Positions 26,299 through 39,130 of a stretch of DNA of 64,000 nucleotides are shown one piece after another; within the stretch, counting starts at the first letter, position 1; each line of letters starts with the position of its first letter. Below the pieces are notes generated by a model, which was not told the DNA's origin, searched no databases, and saw nothing but the letters and a program-made list of their open reading frames with translations. The position numbers and the translations under genes are program-made. Origin of the DNA: Ophthalmolycus amberensis (Eukaryota > Chordata > Actinopteri > Perciformes > Zoarcidae); assembly GCA_024529925.1 (NCBI GenBank), contig JAFEUB010001579.1:62001-126000 (forward strand). Direction: 5' to 3'.

Positions 26299-27051
26299 TC
26301 ATGTTCATCGGTGAGAAACAAAGCTATGTCGTATTTAAAGCGTTTGACTGTGAAGTTTTGACAATGCAGGGGATACGACAGACAAAGAAAGAAATCCATT
26401 AGAATGAATCCAGCTGGCTGATCTTTAAATAAGAGATAAACGCATTATTGTAAACACAAATACAACAAAATTACATTTTTGAATTTGATTGTTGAGCATT
26501 TAAGATAAATGGGGTTAAAAGCGTAATTTGAAGCTATGAATCCAGTCGCTTTTTAAAATATTTTTAGTAATATTTTGCACTATTTAGTAATACATTTCCT
26601 GAAAATGACTTTTATTTAGTGTGTGGCACGCGGTACACACAGATTTAACATGGCCTATGAAAATACAAAGATAGTGATTCCAGTATTACTCCAGTGCTGA
26701 AGTATTCATTACAACAATTATGAAAATGACGCCTGGTGTTTGAGGAGTGGGAGGTGGTGCCACGCTCTGTTTTAACGTACACATGCATTGTTAACCGGCT
26801 TCACTGCAGTCTTCTTCGTACGTATACACGTTTGGCTGTTTTTCTTTCTTTCTGGTAATTACGGCATCACCATATTTTGGAAGTTATGATTTGATAATTA
26901 TATTGAGGTTCACCGGGAGAGAGAGAGAGAGAGGATTTTAAAAAAGGAAGAGTCAAAATAAAAGTCACAGGAATGAAAACAAGAGGCTGAACATGAGACG
27001 CTCCAAAAATGTTGTGTGAATAAAACATAAAGTATTCCTGTGACCCTGTGT

Positions 27052-27052
<1 letters not shown>

Positions 27053-27127
<75 letters not shown>
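27053..27127. repeat. (CA)n microsatellite, about 75 bp
   Basis: A long uninterrupted CA array. Confidence 0.97.
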
Positions 27128-27131
<4 letters not shown>

Positions 27132-29220
27132 TCCTGCCAGTGTATTTGAGTAGATTTTATATGTGCGGAAACAGATTCAACAGGCTTTTTATTACCTTTG
27201 GAGACAGATTTTGCGTGTGCCTCGTCTTTTGTTAAATTGCTCTGTTTTTGTGCTGCAGTTTGGTTGATGGCTTTCGACATAAACTTTATCTGCGGATGTT
27301 CAGGGAAGAGGTTAAACCAGTCTAGCATTTGAATTCATCAACAGCAACATGGCTCGTAGCCTGGTTGATGTGGAGCTTGCACAAAGGGAATATTGAGACA
27401 TTGATATTGATGATAGATATACTGATATTTGAATGGAAATCTAAATATGTATTGAACAGACAAATCTTAAAACGTTCATCCCAAATCACAGCTGTGTTCC
27501 CCGCGGGGAGACCAGCTCACCAGTGACCAGATTGCAGATCACAACCAACTAAATCAAGACTTGACAAAAACAATAATAATCTCTAAATGACACAGTGACT
27601 GTAATTGTTTTAGTGTGACATGACAAGAAATAAAGAATTATAAACATTCTCTGGGCAGTGAACCCAATTCCATTCAAACGCTTTCATTCGGCTGATGGGA
27701 GGAATATCCCCTTCCTGTTTGTTTGATTAAAATACAGTGAGCAGCTGTTTTAGGAAATGACTGAGCGCTTTCTGAAAATGTAACTACATATTTGTGAATG
27801 TCAGGAAGTAGGGAGGGATATAAAATATATAGAATAACAGCAATCACATCCATTTAAACAAATTCAATGATTTGTATATAAACTAAAGATATCAAAACTG
27901 GTCTTTGACACATCGCTCGGTAATTATGGAGGATCTGGTTCACGGCTCTTGTTAATTCCAGTTCATATTATAATTTAGTGGTGCGCATTCACCAACAAAT
28001 TTGCACTTGATTAAATTACAACCCATAAACACAGTCGACCTGGGACTTTGGGGCCTCCGTAGGATGTGGGTTACATTTCTTCATGTGGACCAGATTTGAA
28101 ACTGACTTCTGGTAAAAACTTCCCCAAAACCTGACGCGCACAAAACAATGAAAATGTTTTCAAAAGAGCTCCAGTCCAAACAGGAACCCAAAGACAATCA
28201 CACCCGATACAATTAAACCGGAGGACAATCATCCCAAATGCGGCCAACCTGAGCAGACAAAGAGAGAACGACAAAAACAAGAAGTAAAAAAAGAATAACA
28301 ACACCTGACTTTGTCCTGCCAACACTCCCCATCTGCCTAAAAAATAGACATTTAATCAGGATGCAGCACACGATTAGACATATTGACCTGCAGCAATATA
28401 CAGATTGTATATTATTGTGATGCAGCCTGTGGCCCAGTTCTTGTATAGAATGGACCCATGACGACCTCCAGTCAGAGGTCTCAGGGGTCAGCTGGTTGGT
28501 AATCCTCGGTCCTACTCGGAGATCTTGCTGAAGAGGTGGATAGTAGCAGATACAATCTGTGACTTAGTGATACTCAATTATCTGTTTCAACGTCAATTTC
28601 ACAAACGTGCATCTCCCCTACTGATGTTGTTTTGCACAGCATGGGAATGCTCGTTTTTGGAATCAAAGCCAGCAACTACTATCTTTATAAATGAGTTATT
28701 TTTTAACTTAACGTCTGTCGCAGATTCGTTTCTTTCCAACAAAACAGACAAGTGCTCCACCAGTATACGTCGCTACTCCCTGACCTTAGACGGCCCGAGC
28801 TACCAGAACACACACCTACAAGCTGCCTCTTCCTCGCTCTCCTCTCCCCATCCCGCCTGTATTTATCAGGCGGTGTGACTTTCTAATCCCTCTCTTTAGC
28901 AGCGGTGTGTGAAAGCTAACACTCCTCCGTGTGATTACGGAGGGCCCTGGGCTGCTGATTATCTGGAGAGACCACCGCGGAGACCCCCGGCCATGCTCTT
29001 CCAAGCCAGCGCCACTTTAATTCTGCCTAATTGATCTTCACACTGTTAACTTTTCCCATAACTCCACACAGGTAGAACTCTGTTTGATCCTTGTGGCTGC
29101 AGGAGATTTGTTTCCAGTTTTTTTTTTTAACTGGATGTTGTTGATGTTTTCTCTCTGTTTCTTCATATAAATTACTTGAAATGTGGAAGAATATTTTCGT
29201 GAAGTAACCACCCACATGAG
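27128..29220. other. Giant intron, no gene seen
   Basis: Unique-looking AT-rich DNA. A 117-codon plus-strand frame at 28525-28878 has a faint Ras-like string but no supporting context. Confidence 0.45.
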
Positions 29221-29530
29221 TGGTGTGGCTCTATGGTCAGTTGGTCCACACTGGGATATCTCAAAAACTGTCGCATGTATTGCCATGGAAGTTGGTGCAA
29301 GTACTATATTCATGGTCCCAAGATGATGAAGCCTACTGACTTTCATCTGGTGCCACCAAGAGGTGCACATTGGTGTTATTGGCTGGGTTGTCATGAAATA
29401 CTGTATGTTTCAGACATTCATGGTCCCCTGAGGATGAATTGTAATAGCTCTGGTGATCAGGTTCGTCCAGTACTTTGGTTTGTGACCAGCAGAACTAATT
29501 ACACCGTAGTCAGTCAACAAACCATACTGT
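29221..29530 (+). repeat. Retroelement-type repeat, probably a LINE 3' end
   Basis: The words ATTCATGGTCCC, GAATTGTAATAGCTCTGGTG, CTTTCATCTGGTGCCA and CAGTACTTTGGTTTGTGACC are hallmarks of a very common percomorph interspersed repeat that I associate with LINE 3' regions. ATTCATGGTCCC occurs twice (near 29309 and 29418), suggesting two diverged tandem half-units. The class assignment is from memory. Confidence 0.5.
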
Positions 29531-29767
29531 CTGTTTGGTGCTAATTAGCAAGTTTTGTGTCCGGACAGAACATGAGGCTGATTTTAGAGGTGCATGGTGG
29601 GATTACATGGAAAAGGCAGCGCTAACTTAGGCTAAGACGTTTCCAGCTGAAAATGTCTCATCATGATTGAAAGCTTTGTGAATCTGATTCATAAATGTAT
29701 TGTAATGTGGACGAGAAAAAACGGAAGCGAGTCTGGAGGGAAACGACACAAATAACTGGAGTCCCTG

Positions 29768-29768
<1 letters not shown>
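29531..29768. other. Giant intron, no gene seen
   Basis: Repeat-like up to about 29,640, then unique DNA. Confidence 0.4.

Positions 29769-29813
<45 letters not shown>
29769..29813. repeat. (CA)n microsatellite
   Basis: A pure CA array of about 45 bp. Confidence 0.95.
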
Positions 29814-29815
<2 letters not shown>

Positions 29816-31784
29816 CAAACTCTCACACACTGCGTCTGTGTCTTGCTGGCTTACAGCTACTGTCTGCACACTTTGCTCATTGGCATTGACACGAATTGCA
29901 CATCAGATTTGCAACAATGACGAGAGGTGGCTATTCGCTTCGCTATGGTGAGAAGGATAAACGTTAATGCTAAACAGCAGCATTTAGCTCAAAGCACCAT
30001 TGTGCCAGTTCAGCCTCACAGAGAGTTTGTAGGTATTCTTCTGCAATTACTAGAAAAACTATTTAACTCTGAACCACTAATTCAAAATGAAGAGCACTTG
30101 TTTTTTCCCCAAAGCTTATTGAAGGATGTCCGAGGCCCGTCCCCTATGGTCATCCACCTTCACCATCACTCCCGAAGCTGTTTGGGTTTTTGTCTCCTCT
30201 TCCAGCTCTTCCCTCAATGCCACCTCTCTGAGGCGTTTAATGACTCTGAGTGAGACGACAGCGGCCGTGGTGCTACCTGTGATTGGGTCTTTACACAGGT
30301 GAATATGCAATCCAGGGCTCAGTAAAAAGCTTCCAGGTCTGTGACATTTCCCAAATGGACTCCCTGAGGGCGGAACCCTGCCGACTGCCTCGCCATGACT
30401 TGTGTCTCTGTGTTGCCTATGAGAGCGGCTGAATTACAGACTGTTTTTAAAAGTCATACTTCTCACGCTAAACAGATCGCCACCCCCCATATCTTGTTCA
30501 CCGTGGCATTTAGTTCCCCGCTAACATTGGAATACGGAAGGTTCAAATAAAAGGTTGACTTTTCAAAGGACTTTCGTGTGTGTTTTCTCCTGTTTGGACG
30601 GAAGCGAGAGGAGATGACAAGTGAGGAATCTGTATCATCAGCTGATAGCAGCTGTTATTCATCAGCACACAGCAATTATCTGATATAGTCATTAGTAAAT
30701 ATATGCAAATAGTTTTCATACATGTGTACTCGCGGCTTATGGGAGTATGTTGGTGTCTACCACGAGTGTGTAAATGCAGAGGAAGGAGAGCCGGCCATCT
30801 CAGCAGATTGAGCGGAGCTGCCATATGTACGGAAATGTTTCAGGTGACAGCAGTCGCCCCCGACATGTTCTCCGAGGTCACCGTGTTGGTGCGGTGTGTT
30901 TGTGAGCGGACGGAATATAGGTCACCGACACCTTAGTCATGCCAGGTCATCTGTCAGAGAGCATCTTAATCACCGTTATTAAGCACCAAGCCATCTGTCC
31001 TGATCTGTTCTCATACCACCTGGTGGAACGAGCCCTGAAATAGAGAACTGTGTTATTTTGTGTTTTATAAAATTTGGTTTCTTCCTTTTTTTAATTCCCT
31101 GTGTTATTAAAGGCCTTTTTTGGGGCAGTTTATGCTTTGATGGTCCAAAGACAGAGGATGTCGTATGTTGTACGGATTGTAGAGCCTTCTGAGGCAAATT
31201 TGTGATATTGAGCTATATGAAAAATATAGAGGTTTACTTGATGAGAAGCAAAGGTTTTGTCTCCATTTGTGGACTCCTGAACGTGTTCTGTCCACCTCCA
31301 GAGGGGCAAATCAGTGCTGTGCCGCCACAGGGAATGGAATCAACCCCAACGAGACACTATTCTGTCGTATTTAACAATGACTAAAACTATGGGATGGAAA
31401 CTATGGTCATGTGGTAACAGGTCCTTGTTTATCGGGGGGGGGCGGGGCGGGTGTTCGGAGATGATGTCTGGCCTCAAGGTGAATGTCCTCCTTGACCACT
31501 GACTCCAGGTGGATGACCTTTGACCTTTTGGCCTCAGGGGATGCTGGTCCGGTGTCACACACACTCAATGTTAAATTCAAACACAAGTGATGTTGGCCTA
31601 GTTGTTCAAGACCCAGTCCCCAGAAAAAGATGCTGGCATTGTACGTTTCTGCAAACAACAGTATATGTTGAATGTCAGAATTTCCAAACCAAAAAACAAG
31701 TTTCATGAATGCCTTTATAACAGCCTCATATCTCACTTACACAAACACTCAACGCCACATGGTTATTGTGTTGAACAGATTGGA
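29814..31784. other. Giant intron, no gene seen
   Basis: Unique DNA. An octamer ATGCAAAT lies at about 30703-30710 within an AT-rich, TAAT-bearing stretch (30,640-30,720). A G-rich run (GGGGGGGGGCGGGGCGGG) occurs near 31434-31451. Confidence 0.4.
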
Positions 31785-32160
31785 AAGGTTTAGGCAACAA
31801 AACTTGGTTTCGGTTTGAAAAAACTTCATGGTTTGTCTTAAAATAATAACATAACTTAACTATGATAAATAAATAATAATTGCCTTTCGTGGACTGTCTT
31901 ACATAACGTTACATAAAAAGCATAACAACGTTTCCTAAGAAGCGCAGAGTCATCGTTTACTTTTGGTTTCACGTGGGACACGAACCGCCGTCTCCTGGGT
32001 GAACATCCTGTGTTTGTTTGACCCTTCCACCCCTCTCGCCCTAAGTGAATTTTATCACTTGTTATACTAGTTATTATACCACCGAACTTTCAAAAAACGC
32101 CTGCTTAATACACTGCTTCACTTGCTCTGCCAAACTTAAAAGCGTTAATATTCAATCTAT
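31785..32160. repeat. Dispersed repeat, family R1 copy 2
   Basis: Shares ordered blocks with 8325-8560 (TTTTGGTTTCACGTGGGACA, CCGTCTCCTGGGTG, CATCCTGTGTTTGTTTGACC, CACTTGTTATAC, CACTTGCTCTGCC). This copy extends further upstream with TTTAGGCAACAAAACTTGG. Confidence 0.6.
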
Positions 32161-32220
32161 CTGACGTTTGCATAAACCGTACCATGCCGACCTTTTCCCC
32201 TGGTGACTGGGCCGTTGTTC

Positions 32221-32236
32221 TAGCTAGCTAGCTAGC
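32221..32236. repeat. (CTAG)n short palindromic repeat
   Basis: Four CTAG tetranucleotides in a row form a self-complementary stretch. Confidence 0.8.
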
Positions 32237-35200
32237 TCATCCAGTTTACTATGACCACCTTTCAAATGATTCAGAATACTGTGAGCATTGTAACAGCTCT
32301 CACCATGTTAACGTTAATTCGATATTTTCAAACTCAGCGGGTACTCCCAAAAATGTCACGGTTAGTATTCCTCGATCTTTATTGCTGTTCCAGTGGAAAT
32401 GGTATTGCATTTTATATCTTGCATTATGGTCTTATGTTGTTGAACAGCAGTCAGTTTGAGGTGGACAGACTGGCCTGCTGTGAGAGGCACTGTTCTACTT
32501 AATCCTCATGAGGAGAGGTCAAATCGTTGCTGAAGTAAGATATAAAGAGAATCGATCATCTGAAAATGTGAATAACTACAGTGGAGAGGCTGATTATCGA
32601 ATTTTTTCACGATATTATTGCTAAAAATAATGAATAAAAAATCAAATACGTATATTTGTAGCACACTTTGTAACCAACATTTGCCAAAGGAAGTTGCTCT
32701 CCGTGTTGTTTTCTACTTGGTTGGACTGTGTGCTCACCACGGAGCATCTAATAAAGCAGCTACAACACTGAATGGACAGCAGCCTTTCCTTGGCTTTATG
32801 AAAATTGAAGTCCACTAAAATGTCTCCTTATTAATCATATTTAAATTCATAGTGCAGAGACAAAAGTAATACATGCAGCAGATAAATAAATAATGGCAGA
32901 CTACTCTGCACTTTTGTTTCCTTAAGGGCACATGCCTTGCTTATGCAGCACTCATCTGGTTTTCATATAGATTTAGTTCATCTCTATATTGGCTATTTAG
33001 GTTTTCAAAGGTTTGTTTGTGTCTTTTTTTGTCAAAGCATCGATAATTCACATATTTTCAGAAAGAACTGACTGAAGAGAATTAACAGATTAAGGAATGA
33101 CTTGCTCTGCAGCTTCCTTTTTGGATATAAACCCGAGACTTTGGGAGCACATGCAATGGTTTATCAAAATGTTCCACAAACTGCAAATTGCCTGTAATCG
33201 TGGCCACAAGAGTCAGTGAACACATCACTGTTTGAAGACACTTCAGTACATAACTACAACAGCAAGTGAACACATCACCGCTCATCATGCCAAACGTTTA
33301 CCCATAAGGCCTCTGAAGGTGCATAAAGGAGCTCGGCTTTAGATTTAGCTGAAAAATCTAAATTTCCCCACAGAAAAATATGTGGAGCGTGATTTGTGGG
33401 AATCTAAAGAATGTGTGTTTTGTAGAAAATGTAAAACAATCAGTGTGTCATCAACATTACACTTTCATCACTACCATGCTATCATGCAGCCAGTCACTTT
33501 ATCACAGCCTCAATCCTGACATGCTGTCGTTGCCCCAACACCACCATCACAACCACATTATCACCACTGGCATCACTGCATCCCACCGTCATAACTTCAG
33601 CCATCACTGATATCACATAATCAGTGCACAATCTGTCCTGCACAGGTGCCAGGTCAGCCTCATATCCACAACACTCACATTTTAATACCACACATACTTA
33701 TTGAATTATAATAAAACCACTGACATGCATATTGGTTACTTTCCACTTTGTACTTCAAATTGATTGATTGACTTGTTTTTTGAAAACATTTCCCATCTCT
33801 ATATCTAAGTATCTGTTGGAAGATCAACTGGAATTTATTTAGTAGACTGTTTAAAGGCAACGTGCTTTGCAGGACACTGAGGATATAACTGGTTGATCCC
33901 TGATGGGGTGAACCAGGGGACAACCGCAGTGAAGCCTAAACTACAGACCTTGACTTTGGCTGGCCTCCTGTCAGTGCTTTAATAAGATGGCTGGCGACAC
34001 AGTACGTCACAGGGAATACCAGGACACTGGGACCTTGTGCCAGCATTGCCCGGAACCACAGAGGAGTGTTTGGGGAGCGTTTCTCTGACCTCTCCAACAG
34101 AGCGAAGGGGGGACTGGCATCTGTTTTAATAAGGCTGCCCACTCTGCATTCACCGTGTCAACCCCCCCCCCCAAGCCGTGGAATGGGCCTCGGCACTGGA
34201 GGAGAGGTGGCAGAGGTAACAGCTGGCTGCAGCCGTGGCGGCATGGCCGTGGCATGACCACAGCTTTATTAGTGGCGTCCAGGACACCGGCTGATCCTCT
34301 CCCAGGGTCCCTGTCACACTGATGTCTTCATCACTAAGCTGAGTAGACAGGCCAGGCCTGCCAGCCAGTGGAGGTGACAACAAATCCAATTACCTCCCCT
34401 CCATGGTGCCTGGACCAGACTTGGGGGGGAGGGGGGGGGGCAATGGGACAGTGGAGGATGTTGCCGGGATAGAGGATGAGGGACATGCAAGACAGGACCG
34501 TAGGACAAGAGGTGGTGTAGAGGCTTTCATTTTGGCTGTTAAATCTGGCTTACTGTTTTTTTCATTCTGTAATGCATCACATTTAGGACAAAGAAATGTC
34601 TAAATTGACTGAACATGGATCGCAATGCAAGGACAGTTTTCCTCTGAGCAGCATGAATTTGGTCAGCAATTCTTGGCAGTTGTGTGATGTTGACTAAATC
34701 ATGCCGATTAATGATCTTGAATGTGGATGTATGGCCGGAGCTGGGTTTAAGATCACAGGATCACCTAATTCAATAGGGTCAATCTTCTGGGGACTATGAA
34801 TATCAATAATATCTGTATTAATGAAAATCCAGCCATCAGATACAGTATATTGCGTACAAAGTGCATCTGGTTGACACAAGACAAAAGCTCATTAGTGCCC
34901 ACAATGAAAAGGGTTCATCCTCTCTTGAGCAGGAATGTGCTCATTAAATTGAACCCACCATACGACATATTGTAGACCAATGTGTGTAAGCTCTGCACAA
35001 GTTGAAAACTGAACACAAAATGACTCAAACTTGACCTGATACTTTATCAAGGCCCCTTCAGGTACGGGTCAGGTAGCAGAGCTCTACTGTCGACAGACAC
35101 AGTGTCCGGATGAGAGTATGACACTTGTGCCTATTGTTTTATACACGTCCACAGTGTTTTGGGATATTTCCCAGCATCAACTCTGCAGAAAAGCAAAACT

Positions 35201-35340
35201 TCTACACATTTATCGAATTCGGGCTACCATACCTGGGCTACTTCTTCGGTCTATTGGGTAAATCCATGTGTGCTGGCAATTAATGATGAGTGTCACTTTC
35301 TGCAACATGGCTGGTGTGGGAAATATAAAGACAAAGAAAG
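32237..35340. other. Giant intron, no gene seen
   Basis: Mostly unique DNA; GC-richer between 33,950 and 34,500 with a G-rich run near 34423-34440. No splice-bounded exon or element end was recognised. Confidence 0.4.
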
Positions 35341-35366
35341 AAGTCTCGCTTGACAAAGCGAGACTT
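35341..35366. other. Perfect 11-bp inverted repeat (hairpin)
   Basis: AAGTCTCGCTT (35341-35351) and AAGCGAGACTT (35356-35366) are exact complements with a GACA loop. It lies 140 bp before the 12-bp minisatellite. Confidence 0.85.
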
Positions 35367-35507
35367 CTAGATTCTAGCATCAAACAAATTCATTACGATT
35401 TGAATATCCTGAAAGTCACTCAGACACTGTCAAATAAAAGCATTTCCCTCCTTGAGGATCCATTAGGTGAGGATATCTGGCCCAGAGCAGAGAATCATGG
35501 TCTAAAT

Positions 35508-35591
35508 GTGGCCTTGAACGAGGCCTTGGACGTGGCCTTGAACGAGGCCTTGGATGTGGCCTTGAACGTGGCCTTGACTGTGGCCTTGAAC
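35508..35591. repeat. 12-bp minisatellite, seven units
   Basis: Seven tandem 12-mers of consensus GTGGCCTTGAAC with variants at the second, tenth and last positions (GAGGCCTTGGAC, GTGGCCTTGACT). The 12-bp period keeps the frame open, producing a VALNEALD-like repeat peptide in a 128-codon plus-strand frame; no other coding evidence exists. Confidence 0.9.
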
Positions 35592-37289
35592 GTGCCCAAA
35601 CCTGATTTCCCCCATTTAGGTCCGTCTTTTATTTCCATACCAAGCATGAGCTAACACAGGCCATGTTTTTAAATCATACTTTTAAACAATAACTCAATTA
35701 AATCTCCATAAACAGATTGGTTCCCACTGACGGTCTGGGATGGAACATGTTAAGTGCTGATCATCGCAGGGCCGGTATTGATCTGCAATCGGCACAGCTG
35801 TCCCCTTTGTGGATTGAGGTGAAGGAGAGGGGAAACGTGTCTGGCAGTGAGGATGTAGGAGAGGGCCTTGAATGGAGATAAAAGCAAAAGGAGGCAATTC
35901 GCCCTCACCTTATCATCCACAGAGCTCCGGTGTCTGGAGTTTCGCCTTCAATCGGTGACTTTGGAGCCCAACCGGAGAAGATCATTCACCACTTCCTCTC
36001 CTGACATCCCTCCATACAGGGATGGGATGATCGACCCACGAGTGCAAAAAAAGGAGAGGGGCACTGGGAGGGTGAGCGTATGCTGAGAGAGAGTTGGAGG
36101 GGCTCTCACTCTTGAAGGTGGTTGAAGTCTTGCCAAGATATTACATATTCATAGTTAAATATTCAGTGCGCATGGTGGACAGGGGCAAATTCTGCAGTCA
36201 GCCCGCCATTCAAAAGTGAAAGGGATGTGGCTTGTGGATGAAGGGAGCGAGAGAGATAGACACGCATGGGGCTTCATGGTAGTCAGATGAGAGGCTGCCA
36301 GCTGCTGATGGGTGACTGTTTGAGCGTGGCGCCTCAGGACATGCCCGTTGAAAGGCGATGCGATCCGATACCCCCACTTATGCGGCGGGGCTTATATACA
36401 TATGCCCCCTTATGCAGAGGAGGCCCATATCAATGGCAGAACTTCCAGTGTTTTGGTCATTATGCCAAGTTGTTTGAGCGAGCGTCTTGCATGTCTGAAT
36501 GAGGAATGTGGACTTACTGGGCTATGACCAGTGAGAAAAGCCTGCTCTGCATAAAACCACCTTGTGGCTTCTGGAAATTGTTTGTGTTGCAAAGCTGCTG
36601 AAGTGAATAAAGTTTTGATAAAGGAACTTAGCTTCACCAGTGAAACTGTGAATTTTGAGTCGGCCTGCAGCATGCCGGCCGGGCTCACTCGAAGGAAAAT
36701 AAACAATAAAACTATGCAGTATTATGCTGACAATGACTTTATCCTCTGAAGTAGGAGTCGGTCTGATGGGTAACAAAATCCTTCAGTAAAAGCTTTCGTT
36801 CTTCATGGTGTGGCTCAACTCCAACACAATGGAGGTGAATGGAATGCACTGGTCCCTACTGTCGTGACTTTTACTTCCACTGATAATAGTTGCTGTGTTA
36901 CTGTTCAGAGCAAGATCTGTGGATGACTGTACGCGGGGCACTGTTTCTGGAAAGAGATGCTGTAGTTAAATTCTTTATCTCTGATCTTTGGATCGGTGAT
37001 TGGTCAATGTTGTGAGCACCACAGATGGAACCCTGTTGACCTCCAATGCATTGGGGTGAAGAGAGAAATCTAAGAGACAGATACTGTCGCACACAACTGT
37101 TAGCATAGCTAGATCCCACTAGAGGTACGGATACGTGAGGTTCTCCTCTGAGGTATCTCTTTTAAGCATTAAATATCCGTATCATTTGCACCGCTACAGT
37201 AAAACCAATAGTTGTTTTAAAATGTGATACAAATGAGACACAGCATGAAGTGTTAATTAGTGAGCGTTGTTCACTAGTTCACAGGTGTT
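35592..37289. other. Giant intron, repeat-derived pieces
   Basis: Near 36,825-36,855 (ACAATGGAGGTGAATGGAAT) and 37,035-37,060 (GACCTCCAATGCATTGGGGTG) there are opposed words belonging to a common fish repeat. No exon was recognised. Confidence 0.4.
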
Positions 37290-37460
37290 ATGTAGAGATA
37301 TCTTTTCAATTAGCTCAGAGGCTACCTGTTTCTACCTGCTTCCAGTCTTAATACTAAGCTAGGCTAATCACTCCCTGGCTTTAGCTTTAATATCAAGCTT
37401 CTCATGTCACACTCACAAAGAAGCCAAATAAGTCTATTTCCCAAAATATTGAACTATTAC
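37290..37460 (-). repeat. Dispersed repeat, family R3 (AGCTTAGTATTAAGACTGG type)
   Basis: On the minus strand this reads TTAGCCTAGCTTAGTATTAA followed by GACTGGAAGCAGGTAGAAACAG, the core of a very common percomorph repeat (TTAGCTTAGCATAAAGACTGG). The second copy in the window is the one split at 49.9-51 kb. Confidence 0.6.
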
Positions 37461-38158
37461 TCCTTACTGTATGATTCAAACACACAAAACCGTATTTTAA
37501 ATTATTTTAAAATCAATATTCAGATCAAGTAGGGAGATCTAGAATATGTCATTTGATGTAATAGTGCAGCTTTAGGTTCATAATGAATGAATTACTTGGT
37601 AGTGTGGATCATATTTAGTGAATTGCTGGTAACAAGCATACACAATGTATATGTTACGTTTTTGAACAGTGTGCAAAAAACATTTTTGTAACTTTGAAGA
37701 TACTTGAGGGAACAACTGAGGGCCAATCACGTTTCAGGAGATTTCCAATCAACACTTGTTAACACTGTGTGCTAAAAGTTGTGTTACAGTTTGCCAATGA
37801 GTACTTTAAAAAGAGTGTTTCCTTGCTCCCACCTGCTCTCCCGACTGTTCTCCGTCACCTCCACTCACTGAGAGGATAGAAAAACACATCCCTTCTTCCC
37901 GTGATAGTGCAGGTCACACCTCTCGGTTTGGGAGAGTGGGAGTGATTAAAAATGACAAGGAGACATGTCGAGTGTTATTCATCAAAGAGCTCCACCTCGC
38001 TCCGCATCAGAACCAGCCGGTCCACGGGGGGGAACCGGGGCGGGAAGTGAATCCGCTCCCCTCCGGCCCCAATCCAGACCCTGAAATGCTGATCCCCCCC
38101 CCCCCTTCCCCTTCCCCTGACTACACGTCCAAGTGATTACACTACACCCCCCCCCCCC
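37461..38158. other. Giant intron, no gene seen
   Basis: AT-rich then GC-rich unique DNA with C-runs near 38095-38105 and 38147-38158. Confidence 0.4.
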
Positions 38159-38230
38159 CACACACACACACACACACACCCCTCACTCACACAGAAACAC
38201 ACACAGGCGCACACACACGCTCAGAGGGGC

Positions 38231-38257
38231 TAATTAAGGCTTTAATATGCAAATGAG
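38231..38257 (+). promoter_or_regulatory. TAATTAA + octamer motif, copy 1
   Basis: A 27-bp stretch starting TAATTAA and ending with the POU octamer ATGCAAAT plus GAG. It is identical at 25 of 27 positions to 43262-43288. The combination of a paired homeodomain core and an octamer is typical of developmental enhancers; function here is inferred only. Confidence 0.45.
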
Positions 38258-38750
38258 AGCCGCAGTAAATTACACAGCTGGCAAATATGCCTGTTTTTGC
38301 CTGAAAATACATCAGGAGTGCAGCGAGGAGTGTGTTGCTGCTGCTGTTGTTGTTGTGTTTGCAGAGAGACAGGGGATTGCCCCCCCCCTACCCACACCCC
38401 CGAACCCCCCTGAGCAACCCATGCCCCCCCCCCCCATCCCCTCATCTGCTGGAGTAACTCATCCAGCTTTGTCCCTTTCAGAGGTATCAGGAGGAAAAGT
38501 CGACTCTCTGCACAAGTAATGTTGCATTTCAGAGAAGGACACAACGAGGGACACTACGGGAGTGTTGTGGCTTTGAAAATGAACGTTCTGTCGTCTGACA
38601 GTATGAAGCTCACATCAACGAGTCTGTAGCTTTGACTTGGTAGCAGACTGGGAAACCTGACGTGACACTTTCATTCACATTTTTACATATTCAGCTGTTT
38701 TCAAAAATGCATTCTTCATGAAAATGATTGATTCTTTTATTCTATATTAA
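38258..38750. other. Giant intron, low-complexity C-rich stretch
   Basis: GCT-rich and C-run sequence at about 38,335-38,440, then unique DNA. Confidence 0.4.
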
Positions 38751-39130
38751 AGGGTGAGTTCACCCAGAAACACCAATGACAGTGTTAACCATCCATGCAG
38801 ATAGTTTAATCCGTCCGGGGTTGAAGATCCCAGACTGAGGTGTCTGCCTCAATACAAAAGATGTCAATATAATGTTGTTGTTGGGGCTGAAAGCATTGAA
38901 AAGGCTGCCTATAGTTCTTTGGTGTAATGTAATCGGGCTATCGCTGCAATTGGGGACACTGAGGTCGTGAAAATTGGTGATTTTACAAATCTGGAGACAA
39001 CACTGGATAACAACCCTGCAAAGCATGTAAAGGCCCCAAGGCTCCAGACCAGGGGCGGAGCCAGATGTTGTAAACTATTCGAGGCTCAGCCCAAACCTAA
39101 GGGGATGCGAGGGCATCCTCCCAAGGAGAG
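38751..39130. repeat. Dispersed repeat pieces (TTCACCC type and hAT-like start)
   Basis: It begins AAAGGGTGAGTTCACCCAGA, the end of a common fish DNA repeat. At 39050 a CAGGGGCGGAGCCAG start is the typical left end of a hAT-family element. Right ends were not found for either. Confidence 0.5.

Noticed and set aside
28525..28878. 117-codon plus-strand frame with a string (CSFLES...NELFFNL) faintly like the C-terminal part of Ras/Rap GTPases
   Set aside because: The similarity covers about 20 residues, the SAK motif is not intact, and nothing Ras-like precedes it. Chance is the simpler explanation.
35268..35654. 128-codon plus-strand frame containing the VALNEALD repeat
   Set aside because: Openness is explained by a 12-bp repeat period; there are no other coding signs.
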